The notes below the pieces were generated by a model. That model was not told the origin of the DNA. It did no database searches and saw only the letters and a program-made list of their open reading frames with translations. Positions 33,756 through 42,899 of a stretch of DNA of 64,000 nt are shown here, one piece after another; positions within the stretch are counted from its first letter, which is position 1, and the number at the start of each line of letters is the position of its first letter. This stretch comes from Chitinophaga sp. H8 (lineage in GTDB: Bacteria > Bacteroidota > Bacteroidia > Chitinophagales > Chitinophagaceae). Position numbers and translations under genes: made by a program. The stretch spans positions 1 to 64,000 of the forward strand of contig NZ_JBEXAC010000002.1 in assembly GCF_040567655.1 (NCBI RefSeq), in the 5' to 3' direction.

Positions 33756-35030
33756 TTAGTGCCATTGCACCGGGGTTACTTCTGTATTTACAGGTACTGC
33801 ACGAACCGGCACTACTGCTTTCTTTTTCTTTTTTCTCTTTTTACCCCACCAGATATAAAACCCGGTAATAGGTAAACTACCGCAAATAAAGCTGGCAAAA
33901 AAGGCAAGAATCTTCCCTGGTAGTCCCAGAATGGCACCTACATGAATATCATAGTTCATGCGATAAATCTTATCTGCTGTAGAGGCAGTTGCATACTTTT
34001 GCCCATACACGCCCCCTCCTTTTAACTCTTTTAAAGTATGACGGTCAAAATAACGCAGTTCTCTTTTATAATAGGTGCCCACTTCGGGATTATAATACAC
34101 TTCTATAGGATCTGCCGGCTTATCAGGAAAACCAAGCTGTATACTCGCCTGAGGTTCGTTTTTATACTCCTGTTGTACCTGCAGCCATAACCGGTCCACA
34201 TTATCCGTTGGAGGTGCAGTAGCTGCAATAGTAGTATCAGAAACAGGCACTTCAAATGCGGCCAATGCTTTTCCTCCGGAAGTGATCCGGTAAGTTCCGT
34301 TGGCAAACCATTCAAATCCCCATACCAATCCCGTCAGAGCAATAATCAGTGCAAGCAGTAGCACATAAAACCCTAACACATTATGCAGATCGTAATTCAC
34401 CCGTTTAAAATTTGCTTTCCATTTTATTTTGAAGCTGGCATCTTTGGTTGCTTTGTTCCATCTTTTAGGCCACCACATCACCAGTCCTGAAATCAGGATA
34501 ATCACAAAAATGAGGATAGACCACGCCACTACCGGCTGACCAATAGCAGGAGGCAACCACAAATAATAATGTCCCATCAATATGATCCGGAAAAAATCCT
34601 GATTTAAGACTTTCTGCTTCAATACCTCCCCCGTATACGGATTGAGATAGATCATGGTATATCCGTTCTCTTTATCTATATATGCTACAATAGCTGCCTT
34701 ACCGCTATCGCCATACTCAATACCATACAGTTTATTATCCGGATCATTGGCTTTATCTCCAAAAGCGGTTTTAAGTGCAATCGTCTTTAGCTGGGAGGGC
34801 AACAGATAAGGTTGTTTTTGGGGCGGTACAAACTGGTATGGCTGCGTGGCAGCAGTAATCTCTTTCTCAAACACATAAATGCAGCCTGTAACACTGACAA
34901 TAACAATAATAATTCCTGAAACCAGCCCTAACCACAAATGTAACCAGTCATTGATACGCCGGAACCAGGATTTTCCCTTTTTCTTTTTCCAGGTGGATGC
35001 GGTAGTAATGCAATTCTTTGCTGGCTCCAT
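33756..35030 (-). CDS. PepSY-associated TM domain protein
   Basis: A 424-residue inner-membrane protein of the PepSY-TM family, commonly linked to siderophore/iron uptake. The first TM is in NDWLHLWLGLVSGIIIVIVSVTGCIYVFE. Further segments are near 150-170, 200-220 and at the C-terminus (LGLPGKILAFFASFICGSLPITGFYIWWG). A Lys-rich tail follows. The ATG at 35030 (MEPAKNC) is preferred over 35141, because a promoter-like pair lies at 35112-35142, upstream of this start but inside the longer version. No ferric reductase or receptor gene is adjacent. Confidence 0.87.
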   Translation of the reverse strand: MEPAKNCITTASTWKKKKGKSWFRRINDWLHLWLGLVSGIIIVIVSVTGCIYVFEKEITAATQPYQFVPPQKQPYLLPSQLKTIALKTAFGDKANDPDNKLYGIEYGDSGKAAIVAYIDKENGYTMIYLNPYTGEVLKQKVLNQDFFRIILMGHYYLWLPPAIGQPVVAWSILIFVIILISGLVMWWPKRWNKATKDASFKIKWKANFKRVNYDLHNVLGFYVLLLALIIALTGLVWGFEWFANGTYRITSGGKALAAFEVPVSDTTIAATAPPTDNVDRLWLQVQQEYKNEPQASIQLGFPDKPADPIEVYYNPEVGTYYKRELRYFDRHTLKELKGGGVYGQKYATASTADKIYRMNYDIHVGAILGLPGKILAFFASFICGSLPITGFYIWWGKKRKKKKKAVVPVRAVPVNTEVTPVQWH

Positions 35031-35111
35031 ATGCTTAACTTCAATAATCCTCCAAAGAAGCTGTCTGCTTCCCGGGAGGATAAAATTTTTCGATAGCTTG
35101 TTCTTGTTTTG

Positions 35112-35142
35112 TAAAAGTATGATGGAGGTATCCCTCCTCAAA
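35112..35142 (-). promoter_or_regulatory. Promoter of the PepSY gene
   Basis: TAAAAGTA (35112-35119) is the reverse of TACTTTTA, one base off TAnnTTTG. CAAA (35139-35142) is the reverse of TTTG. The spacer is 19. It supports translation starting at 35030 rather than 35141. Confidence 0.5.
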
Positions 35143-35297
35143 CTCCAAAAGGGAAAAGTATTTACGAGATAGGGAAAAAGGCCACTTGATAAGCTGATAT
35201 CAAATACTTATCAGACTACTTATACCGGTATGAAAAATGTTATATTTTTATTTGTCAAATTTATAAACCATTAATATTTTATTACAAACAACTTATC

Positions 35298-35933
35298 ATG
35301 AAGAAGATTTTGTTGCTGGCCCTCTTACTGACACCAGCGGTGTTTAGTTTTGCCCAAAAGGTAAAAGTGGGGGTACATGCGGGAGCTAATTTCTCCAATT
35401 TGTCTATATCTATGTCAAATCTGAACATTAAAGGAAATACTAAAACGGGGCTGATCGCTGGGGTTTCTGCAGAAATCCCACTAACTGCGGGACTGTACTT
35501 ACAGCCTGAGCTATCCTTTTCTCAGCAGGGTACCAAATACAACGTTCCATATGGTGTTATCTCTTCTCAATTTCCCGGAGCGCTGGATTCCAGTAACTGG
35601 GATCTGAAATCCACCCTCAATTATCTGTCGCTGCCAGTGCTGGTTAAGTATAAAATACCTAATACAGGCTTAGGCATCTATATAGGGCCCCAATACAGTT
35701 ACCTGATAGGTGCACAGGATTCCTTTAAAAGCAAACGGGAGAAACATGAGGTTGATTCCAAAAAGGATTACAAGAGCAGTGATTTTTCAGGGGTTGCCGG
35801 AGCGGAGTATTTTTTCCCTATCGGCATAGGCATTTCCGCACGTTATCAGCTAGGGCTGACCAGCATCCAGGATGCAGGGGGAAGTACCGTTAAAAACAGG
35901 ACCTTCACGGTGACTGCCGGTTACCGGTTTTAA
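35298..35933 (+). CDS. Porin family outer-membrane protein (OmpA-like barrel)
   Basis: A 211-residue outer-membrane beta-barrel of the PF13568 type. Signal peptide 1-19 (ending SFAQ). The chain then starts KVKVGVHAGANFSNLS, the usual first strand, and ends in an aromatic residue (AGYRF), the sorting signal for barrel assembly. Alternating hydrophobic strands fill the middle. Function is likely a general small channel or an adhesion-related barrel; it cannot be specified. It is monocistronic, ending at the terminator at 35954. Confidence 0.9.
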   Translation: MKKILLLALLLTPAVFSFAQKVKVGVHAGANFSNLSISMSNLNIKGNTKTGLIAGVSAEIPLTAGLYLQPELSFSQQGTKYNVPYGVISSQFPGALDSSNWDLKSTLNYLSLPVLVKYKIPNTGLGIYIGPQYSYLIGAQDSFKSKREKHEVDSKKDYKSSDFSGVAGAEYFFPIGIGISARYQLGLTSIQDAGGSTVKNRTFTVTAGYRF

Positions 35934-35953
35934 GTATTTTCCGCATAACATAG

Positions 35954-36001
35954 CTGGCTATCAGGCAAACAGCAAAAAGCAGCCTGATAGTCAGTTTTTT
36001 T
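35954..36001 (+). terminator. Terminator of the porin gene
   Basis: 13-bp stem CTGGCTATCAGGC (35954-35966) / GCCTGATAGTCAG (35982-35994), one G-U pair, followed by seven T. Confidence 0.88.
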
Positions 36002-36128
36002 ATACCCCGGATGTAAGACCCTCCCAATTAATACCCCATTCATTTACCTCCCCTTCCTTGTTAAAACACTACCCCCTCCCCAAATACCTGTATTAATTTC
36101 CTGCTTTACAGGATGCAACAGGATAGTA

Positions 36129-36158
36129 TTGTGAATATTAAACCATATATTAACTTTT
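36129..36158 (+). promoter_or_regulatory. Candidate promoter of the oxidoreductase-ThuA-epimerase operon
   Basis: TTG (36129-36131), 19 bases, TAACTTTT (36151-36158), one base off TAnnTTTG. The first ATG is 78 bases on. Confidence 0.4.
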
Positions 36159-36235
36159 TACCTGAGCTGATGGGGAGTGAATTGCTTCCTGTCCGGCTTA
36201 AATGCTATCTACCACGTTATTAATGCATTAAACAG

Positions 36236-39199
36236 ATGAAAGTTAATCAGCTAAACTTTGGGCAAAGCCTGCTTTGGGGCATTTGTATTTCATTCCTGGT
36301 GGCTGTCACCGGGTGTTCCCAACCAAAGAAATTTGAATTCCATAAAGGCGACAGGATCGCTTTTGTTGGAAACGCACTCGCAGAACGAATGCAGTACAAT
36401 GGCTTTCTGGAAACCTATCTCCAGGCGTCATATCCGGAAGACGAACTGGTATTCCGCAATCTGGGATTCACGGGCGACCAGGTGCAGCACCGCCCACGGG
36501 CACACAAAGACTACGGAGATCCGGATACACATCTTACCCGGGTTCAGGCAAATGTCATCTTTGCTTTTTTTGGGTATAATGAATCATTTGATAATACCCC
36601 CGCGAAATTTGGTGAAGAACTGGCGGCATGGATTGACACTACAAAACAGAAGAAGTATAATGGAAAAGATATCCCACGCATTGTCCTTTTCTCTCCGATT
36701 GCACATGAAGACCTGAAAAACCCTGACCTACCTTCAGGAGAAGAGAATAACAAGCGGCTGCAGGAATATACACGCGTGATATCTGAAGTGGCTAAAGCAA
36801 AAGGGGTTGTGTTTGTAGACCTGTTTGAAGGCTCCAAACAATTGTATAAAGAAGCAAAGCAACCACTCACCATCAACGGGATACACCTGAATGAGGAAGG
36901 CAATCTGCAAGTATCCCGCCTGATCACAAAGGATCTTACCGGCAAAGTGCCGGAAATCGGAGAGGCTTCCTTTACTAAGTTACGGCAGGCAGTATTGAAC
37001 AAAAATGGCTGCTGGTTTAATCGCTACCGGGCAACGGATGGTAACGATGTTTGGGGAGGCAGAAGTGAATTACATGGCAATTACGCAACACTGCAACGCG
37101 AGCTGCAGATGCTGGATACGATGACTGCCAACAGGGATAAGCGTATCTGGGCTATCGCGCAGGAAAAAAAAGGCGTGTTTCCTTTAACGGATGAAGAAGA
37201 ACCTTTCTGGGGTGCCTGGGAATCATGGGCAGTGGATACCGCTATCGATGACAGCAACGTACCTCCTCCTTTAAAAGTGGAAACCAACTTCAAGGACTCC
37301 GTCATTTACCTGAGTGGCCAGGATGCCATCAGTAAAATGCATATCGCGAAAGGCCTGGAAGTAAATTTATTTGCTTCTGAAGAAAGATTCCCTGAAATAG
37401 CCAATCCCGTTACTGTTAAAAGGGACACGAAAGGCAGGATCTGGGTGGCCGCCTGGGAAACTTATCCTAAACGGGAGCCGCTGAAAGAAATGAAGGACCG
37501 CCTGGTGGTACTGACTGATACCAACAATGACGGCGTTGCCGACTCTGCTGTCACCTTTGCAAGAGTACATAACCCTACCGGTTTCGAGTTCTGGAATAAT
37601 GGTGTCATCGTAGTTTCTGCTCCCAATATTTTATTCCTCAAAGATACCGATGGTGACGGTAAAGCGGATGTACGGACAGTACTCCTGGGAGGCATAGATG
37701 CAGCTGATACCCATCATAGTGCCAATAATCTTTTCTTCGGCCCTGATGGATTTATTTATTATCAGCGAGGTGTGTTTATGGTGAGCAACGTAGAAACACC
37801 CTGGGGCAAAAACCAGGAAAATGACAAGCCCGGGCTATTCCGGTTCAATCCCCGCACTTATCAGTTTGATTTCGTAGTAGAGAACAGCCCCAACGCACAT
37901 GGTATCAGCTTCGATAAATGGGGATACCAGTTTATTACCGATGGCACCACCGGCAGGGCATACCAGGTATATCTGGACAATAACGGTTCCGGCACACCGA
38001 ATCCGGAAGATTTTAAGACAAGTAAGCTGCTTAATCAAACCGTTCGTCCTGTGCCTGGGCACCAGATACTTTCCAGCACACATTTTCCTCCGGAATATGA
38101 AAACAATTTCCTGATCTATAATGTAATCGGTTTCCAGGGCATCAAGCGCTACAAACTGGCTTATAACAATGGGAAAGTGTGGGGAGAAGAGATCGGCAAC
38201 ATGCTGTATTCTGATGATCCAAATTTCAGACCCACATCAGGCGTTATCGGAGATGATGGCGCCCTGTATATCAGTGACTGGCAAAACCCGCTCATTGGTC
38301 ATATGCAACATAATATACGGGACCCCAAAAGAGATCACATCCATGGCAGAATCTATCGTATTACAGCAAAGGGCCGTCCCTTGCAGGAACATGTTCCCAT
38401 TGCCGGAGAACCGGTTGAAAAGCTCCTGGATCTGCTCAGGCATCCTGTGAATGAAATACGTCACCTGGTACAGATTGAGCTAAGCGGAAGAGACTCCAAA
38501 GAGGTGATCAGCAAAGCCCAGGAATGGACCAAACAATTCAGCGCCAATACAGAAGATGGTGCGCATGCATTGCTGGAAATTCTTTGGTTGCATCAGCAGC
38601 TTAATGTGTACAATCAGCCCCTGCTGACACAATTACAGCAATCACCTGTGAAGAACGCGGTGATAGCAGCCGATCGGGTAGCATGGTTCTGGAAATACCA
38701 GGAAAAAAACATGGTCGCGCATGCTGCGCATGCACATTCCAGTGATACCGGCGTTACGGCAAAGACGGTTCATGCTGCCGGAGAAGGACCTGCTGGCAAA
38801 CAGGTAGACATTACCGGAAAAAGTGGTGCTACTGTTATCGTGGCCACTATCCCGGAAAAAATGCGCTTTGATACCAAAGAAATCATCATTGCTACCGGGC
38901 AATCTTTTAAACTGACGTTAAAAAACGTTGACTTTATGCCGCACAACCTCGTTATCGTATCACCCGGATCAGCAGATGAGGTGGCGCAGGCAGCTATCGA
39001 TTTGGGAAGCAAAGGGTTTGATAAAGCATTCATACCAGATAATAAAAACATATTGCATGCTACCAAACTGATTAATAACAATGAGGAACAAACGCTTGTA
39101 TTCAAAGCCCCTGCGCAACCTGGCGATTTTCCCTTTTTATGTACCTTCCCCGGACATGGACAAATGATGCGTGGTGTAATTAAAGTTGTTAAAAAATAG
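36236..39199 (+). CDS. Lipoprotein fusing a GDSL hydrolase, a dehydrogenase propeller, HEAT repeats and an azurin-like copper domain
   Basis: A 987-residue exported protein. The signal peptide ends TGCS, a lipobox Cys at residue 27. A GDSL/SGNH domain (about 35-245) has FVGNALAERM, FFGYNES and IHLNEEGN blocks. A beta-propeller (about 370-715) has VKRDTKGRIWVAAWETYP, DTDGDGKADVRTV and HGISFDKWGY, as in PVC-type dehydrogenases. A helical HEAT-like segment (about 725-845) follows. The C-terminal cupredoxin (about 865-987) has H903, C969, H974 and M978 in FLCTFPGHGQMM, the azurin copper set. In most relatives this position carries a c-type haem instead. It heads the operon with ThuA and the epimerase. 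Confidence 0.85.
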   Translation: MKVNQLNFGQSLLWGICISFLVAVTGCSQPKKFEFHKGDRIAFVGNALAERMQYNGFLETYLQASYPEDELVFRNLGFTGDQVQHRPRAHKDYGDPDTHLTRVQANVIFAFFGYNESFDNTPAKFGEELAAWIDTTKQKKYNGKDIPRIVLFSPIAHEDLKNPDLPSGEENNKRLQEYTRVISEVAKAKGVVFVDLFEGSKQLYKEAKQPLTINGIHLNEEGNLQVSRLITKDLTGKVPEIGEASFTKLRQAVLNKNGCWFNRYRATDGNDVWGGRSELHGNYATLQRELQMLDTMTANRDKRIWAIAQEKKGVFPLTDEEEPFWGAWESWAVDTAIDDSNVPPPLKVETNFKDSVIYLSGQDAISKMHIAKGLEVNLFASEERFPEIANPVTVKRDTKGRIWVAAWETYPKREPLKEMKDRLVVLTDTNNDGVADSAVTFARVHNPTGFEFWNNGVIVVSAPNILFLKDTDGDGKADVRTVLLGGIDAADTHHSANNLFFGPDGFIYYQRGVFMVSNVETPWGKNQENDKPGLFRFNPRTYQFDFVVENSPNAHGISFDKWGYQFITDGTTGRAYQVYLDNNGSGTPNPEDFKTSKLLNQTVRPVPGHQILSSTHFPPEYENNFLIYNVIGFQGIKRYKLAYNNGKVWGEEIGNMLYSDDPNFRPTSGVIGDDGALYISDWQNPLIGHMQHNIRDPKRDHIHGRIYRITAKGRPLQEHVPIAGEPVEKLLDLLRHPVNEIRHLVQIELSGRDSKEVISKAQEWTKQFSANTEDGAHALLEILWLHQQLNVYNQPLLTQLQQSPVKNAVIAADRVAWFWKYQEKNMVAHAAHAHSSDTGVTAKTVHAAGEGPAGKQVDITGKSGATVIVATIPEKMRFDTKEIIIATGQSFKLTLKNVDFMPHNLVIVSPGSADEVAQAAIDLGSKGFDKAFIPDNKNILHATKLINNNEEQTLVFKAPAQPGDFPFLCTFPGHGQMMRGVIKVVKK

Positions 39200-39204
39200 T
39201 AACT

Positions 39205-40260
39205 ATGAATAAATTGATAACAAGACTTCTTTTTTTATGCATGCTCGTTATCACACAAGCAGCATGCGGCCAGCAATACGATGAATACCGCGTTGTCTAC
39301 AAGGGTAAAAACGGTGCAGGTCATGGAAAAAATATTGTTTTTATCGCGTCTGATCATGAATACCGGTCCGAAGAAACCTTACCGGCATTAGCCCGTATTC
39401 TTGCCAATCGCTTCGGCTTTACCTGTACAGTCATTTTTGCACTTGATTCAAACAGGAATATCCTGCCGGGAGGCTCAGACCTCCGGGGCCTGAAAGCGCT
39501 GGATAAAGCCGATCTGATGGTGATCTTTACGCGGTTTTCCAATTTCGCTGATGAGGAAATGCAGCATATTAACGACTACCTTGAAAAAGGCAAACCCGTA
39601 GTAGGACTCAGAACAGCTACACATGCTTTTAATAATCCTGACAACCCTAAGTGGGGGCATTACAGTTATGAGTATGACGGTCCTATGAAATCATGGAAAC
39701 ATGGTTTTGGAGAAATGGTTTTGGGCGAAACCTGGGTAGGTCATTATGGCAAAAATCATGAACAAGCCTCCAGGCTCGTTATAGAAAAAGGCCAGGAAAA
39801 CCATCCGGTGATGGCAGGGGTGAAAAATATCTTTGTACAAAGTGGCGGATACAATGCCTATCCTGAACAAACCGGCTCTACCGTATTGGCGCGTGGACAA
39901 GTATTGAACGGCATGACGCCTGATGCTCCTGCCGACCCGTCAAAAGAAGAATTACCGGTAGCCTGGATCCGGAATTACAAACTCGATTCAGGTGCAAGCG
40001 GCCGGGCATTTGCCACTACGCACGGTGCTTCTGAAGACTTGCTGAATGAAGGCTTTCGCCGTATGCTGGTGAATGCCTGCTTTTGGACAATGGGGATGGA
40101 AAAGCAGATACAACCTACCAGTAATGTTGACTTTGTAGGTCCCTATAAGCCTACCACTTTTAATTTTGATGGTTACAAAGCCAATGTAAAACCCTCAGAT
40201 CTTGCCGGCTGGAATTCACTGATTATGCCGGGAGAAATAGTGAAGCCACAAAAACAATAA
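39205..40260 (+). CDS. ThuA domain-containing protein, secreted
   Basis: A 351-residue protein of the ThuA (trehalose-utilisation-like) family, with a glutamine-amidotransferase-like fold. Signal peptide 1-22, possibly a lipoprotein (CMLVITQAACG, lipobox Cys near 21). Key stretches are GKNIVFIASDHEYRSEETLPALARIL, DLMVIFTRFSNFADEEMQHINDYLEKGKPVVGLRTATHAF and HPVMAGV. The family acts in sugar metabolism but most members are untested. It follows the preceding gene by 5 bases and is clearly co-transcribed with it. Confidence 0.88.
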   Translation: MNKLITRLLFLCMLVITQAACGQQYDEYRVVYKGKNGAGHGKNIVFIASDHEYRSEETLPALARILANRFGFTCTVIFALDSNRNILPGGSDLRGLKALDKADLMVIFTRFSNFADEEMQHINDYLEKGKPVVGLRTATHAFNNPDNPKWGHYSYEYDGPMKSWKHGFGEMVLGETWVGHYGKNHEQASRLVIEKGQENHPVMAGVKNIFVQSGGYNAYPEQTGSTVLARGQVLNGMTPDAPADPSKEELPVAWIRNYKLDSGASGRAFATTHGASEDLLNEGFRRMLVNACFWTMGMEKQIQPTSNVDFVGPYKPTTFNFDGYKANVKPSDLAGWNSLIMPGEIVKPQKQ

Positions 40261-40299
40261 ATTAAACCGGATACTTAAACCAATAAGCGCTTTAACAAG

Positions 40300-41154
40300 A
40301 TGAATAAAATAGGATTTAATGTACTGGCCTGGTCCGCAGTTGTTTCTGATGAACTGAAGCCGATCATCGAACGTCTGGGTGCAACCGGCTATGACGGCGT
40401 AGAATTTCTGATAGGTGCACCGGATGAAAAAGCCTATAAACAAATAGGAGATTATACTGCCACATTGGGGCTGGAGACGACGGCTGTTTTTGTACTGGGG
40501 GCCGACTATAATCCGATTGATCCGTCTGCCACCGTACGGGCCCAGGCGCTGGAAAAGATAAAATGGACGATAGACCGCGCTTATGATTTGCAGGCCAAAG
40601 TAATCTGCGGTCCGTTCCATTCTGCATTTACCACATTCTCCAAATGTGCGCCTACTGAGCAGGAATATATGTGGAGTGCAGAGGTACTGCGGCAGGCGGG
40701 TGATCATGCTGCTCAGGCTGGTATCCTGCTTACACCGGAAGCAGTCAACAGATTTGAGTGTTATTTATGTAATACTATGGACCAACTGGCCTACCTGATA
40801 GATAAAACAGCGCATCCCAATGTAAAGGCTATGTTTGATACCCATCATGCCAACATAGAAGAAAAAAAACTGGGGGCAGCTATCACCAGGATAGCACCGG
40901 TACTGGGACATGTACATATCAGCGAAAACGACCGGGGTACTCCCGGAAGCGGGCATGTACCATGGGATGAAACGTTTTCCACCCTGGCCAGCATTAATTA
41001 CCAGGGCTGGCTCACTATTGAAGGCTTTACGCGTAATGATCCGGATTTCGCCAATGCAATTGGTGTATGGCGGGAGTTTTCGCAACCCTGGGATATGGCA
41101 GAGAACGGGCTAAAACTGATCCGGGAAATGTGTAAAAAGCATGGATTGGTATAA
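40300..41154 (+). CDS. D-tagatose 3-epimerase-type sugar isomerase/epimerase
   Basis: A 284-residue TIM-barrel enzyme of the AP-endonuclease-2 superfamily. The metal ligands can be placed at E147 (TPEAVNRFE), D180 (FDTHHAN), H206 (GHVHISEN) and E241 (TIEGFT). Their spacing equals that of the D-tagatose/D-allulose 3-epimerase family. The substrate is a ketose or keto sugar. There is no signal peptide, so it is cytoplasmic. It is third in the operon starting at 36236, with 39 bases between it and thuA. It may process the product formed by the exported enzymes; that is inference. Confidence 0.88.
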   Translation: MNKIGFNVLAWSAVVSDELKPIIERLGATGYDGVEFLIGAPDEKAYKQIGDYTATLGLETTAVFVLGADYNPIDPSATVRAQALEKIKWTIDRAYDLQAKVICGPFHSAFTTFSKCAPTEQEYMWSAEVLRQAGDHAAQAGILLTPEAVNRFECYLCNTMDQLAYLIDKTAHPNVKAMFDTHHANIEEKKLGAAITRIAPVLGHVHISENDRGTPGSGHVPWDETFSTLASINYQGWLTIEGFTRNDPDFANAIGVWREFSQPWDMAENGLKLIREMCKKHGLV

Positions 41155-41180
41155 TTGAAAAATTGCTTACCCGCTATATA

Positions 41181-41223
41181 AAAGTAAAGCTCCTGTTTTA
41201 ATAAAACAGGAGCTTTACTTTTA
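41181..41223. terminator. Bidirectional terminator between the epimerase and MFS genes
   Basis: Perfect 19-bp stem AAAGTAAAGCTCCTGTTTT (41181-41199) / its complement (41203-41221), 3-base loop, with T/A runs on both sides. Confidence 0.92.
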
Positions 41224-41241
41224 TATCAATTCATTACCGGC

Positions 41242-42471
41242 TTAATGTGCCGCCAGCGCTGTTTCAGTTTTTGATTTTTTTTGCCAGAAGAAAAATATGA
41301 TAAACAGTATAATCAGTATTGCCGGGAAGGAAGCCATTTTAGCCAATGTTTCCTGTCCTGCTACAAGCTCCAGCTCTGCACCGGTAAGCCCGCTCTGCGC
41401 ACTTTCCACCCTGGCCAGATCAATCCATCTGCCAATAATTGGTTGGAAAATGGAACTGGAAAACATACCTACCCCACCAATGATCGACATCCCCAAAGCT
41501 CCGCTAAGCGGTACTCTTTGCGCTACCGCACCTACCATGGTAGGCCAGAAATAACAAACACCGATAGCAAAACATACTGCCGCTACATAAGCAAGTGGTC
41601 CGGTAACTACACTGAACAGATAAATACCTATCGTGGCAAAAACAGCAGAGATCAGCAATACACCTGTTTGTCCGAACTGCTGTACTACAGGACCTGCAAA
41701 ATACCGACCTACCGCCATTAATCCTGTAACCAGTGCCAGGATCAGCATCGGGCTGGCGCCACTGTTACTCATCACAAGTCCTACCCATTGCTGAGGGCCA
41801 AATTCACTGATCGCAGTAAGTGCCATACAGAAGAACAGGAATATGTACGGCAGTGATACCATCGCCTTCAGATTTTCAACAATAGAAGTAGCTCCCGCTA
41901 CCTGAGGTGTGGGGAAGGTTTTACCGTAAAACAATACGGCATAAATAATGGTGGGAATCATAATCACCCACATCTGAACTTGCCAGCTTAATCCTGCATC
42001 CGTCATAAATTTGGAGAGTAGGCTGCCGATAACAATTCCACCGGGGAACCACATGTGGAAACGGTTGAGCATTTTGTTCATTTTCACACCGGAATAAGTA
42101 TCTGCAATCATAGGATTACAGGCTGCTTCCGTACATCCGTTTCCGAAACCTATAAACAACGTAGAAATAAGCAGCAGCGTATAGCCACCAGCGTAGATGG
42201 TGAGTATTATTCCCAATGTATGGGCAATAAAAGCCACCCGCATAATGTTCTTAGGACCAAAACTGTGGTAAACCAATCCACCTATGATCATAGAGATGGG
42301 GAATCCTAAAAACCACATGGAATTGATAAATCCGAGTTGTTCTGCTGTCAGATTAAACTGCGATCCCAGCTGGGTCAATATCCCGGCCCTGATGGCAAAT
42401 GTAAAAGCTGTAGTAATAAGGGCAAAACAACTACCGTTAAATAGTGCGCTCTTGTTAACATCAGTAGTCAT
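41242..42471 (-). CDS. MFS transporter, probably for a sugar or sugar derivative
   Basis: A 409-residue membrane protein with about 12 hydrophobic segments and the inter-helix motif GLVYHSFGPKNIMRV (helix 2-3 loop). Substrate family is uncertain; it resembles MFS permeases placed beside ThuA and epimerase genes in Bacteroidota. A short basic tail (FFFWQKKSKTETALAAH) ends the protein. The gene is convergent with the epimerase and divergent from the isomerase at 42900, so it sits in the sugar cluster. Confidence 0.85.
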   Translation of the reverse strand: MTTDVNKSALFNGSCFALITTAFTFAIRAGILTQLGSQFNLTAEQLGFINSMWFLGFPISMIIGGLVYHSFGPKNIMRVAFIAHTLGIILTIYAGGYTLLLISTLFIGFGNGCTEAACNPMIADTYSGVKMNKMLNRFHMWFPGGIVIGSLLSKFMTDAGLSWQVQMWVIMIPTIIYAVLFYGKTFPTPQVAGATSIVENLKAMVSLPYIFLFFCMALTAISEFGPQQWVGLVMSNSGASPMLILALVTGLMAVGRYFAGPVVQQFGQTGVLLISAVFATIGIYLFSVVTGPLAYVAAVCFAIGVCYFWPTMVGAVAQRVPLSGALGMSIIGGVGMFSSSIFQPIIGRWIDLARVESAQSGLTGAELELVAGQETLAKMASFPAILIILFIIFFFWQKKSKTETALAAH

Positions 42472-42899
42472 AAACGTGAAATTTAGAAATGATTACAAAT
42501 AGTGCTGTAAATAAGATCAGTTGAAAAAACTCATTCTGACAATATATATAATATTTCTAACAGATTTCATAGTCCGGGCAAGAATATTTAATAAATATAT
42601 CCGCAAAAGTCATTTCGGTGGATATATTTACTATGACAAGCCTATTGTAAAAAAGGCGGGAGAAAAGGTGAACTAATGCATTTGAAAAGCCCCGGGTAAC
42701 GTTGTTGTATATTATGTTAACGGCCAGGTATTTTTTCTCCTGCCTCCACGCTAACTTTATTCCGCCAGACCAGTTATTCAACTGGTATCAGGCAAAGAAG
42801 TGCTGCCGGAGGCTGGTCGATGAAACACATCACTGGTCAGGCTATTATCATGAACAACAGGTGGGCCACTGTTAGTCCATCTCCTTTTTAATTACTCAT
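42472..42899. other. Divergent intergenic region of 428 bases
   Basis: It separates the MFS gene (leftward) from the isomerase gene (rightward). An open frame at 42557-42781 on the minus strand (74 residues) has no recognisable content and is not called. The notable element is the inverted repeat at 42592-42630. No clear TAnnTTTG promoter was found on either strand. Confidence 0.65.
42592..42630. promoter_or_regulatory. Operator-like perfect inverted repeat
   Basis: TAAATATATCC (42592-42602) and GGATATATTTA (42620-42630) are perfect 11-bp arms 17 bases apart. The spacing and position between divergent genes suggest a dimer-binding site. A hairpin in either transcript is also possible. Confidence 0.45.

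Larger units (their letters stand above)
35934..36235. other. Intergenic region of 302 bases
   Basis: It holds the porin-gene terminator (35954-36001), a pyrimidine-rich stretch (about 36010-36085) and a candidate promoter (36129-36158). Nothing else is apparent. Confidence 0.7.

Noticed and set aside
42557..42781. A 74-residue minus-strand frame between the MFS and isomerase genes
   Set aside because: A/T-rich, covers the inverted repeat, and lacks a convincing start or domain.
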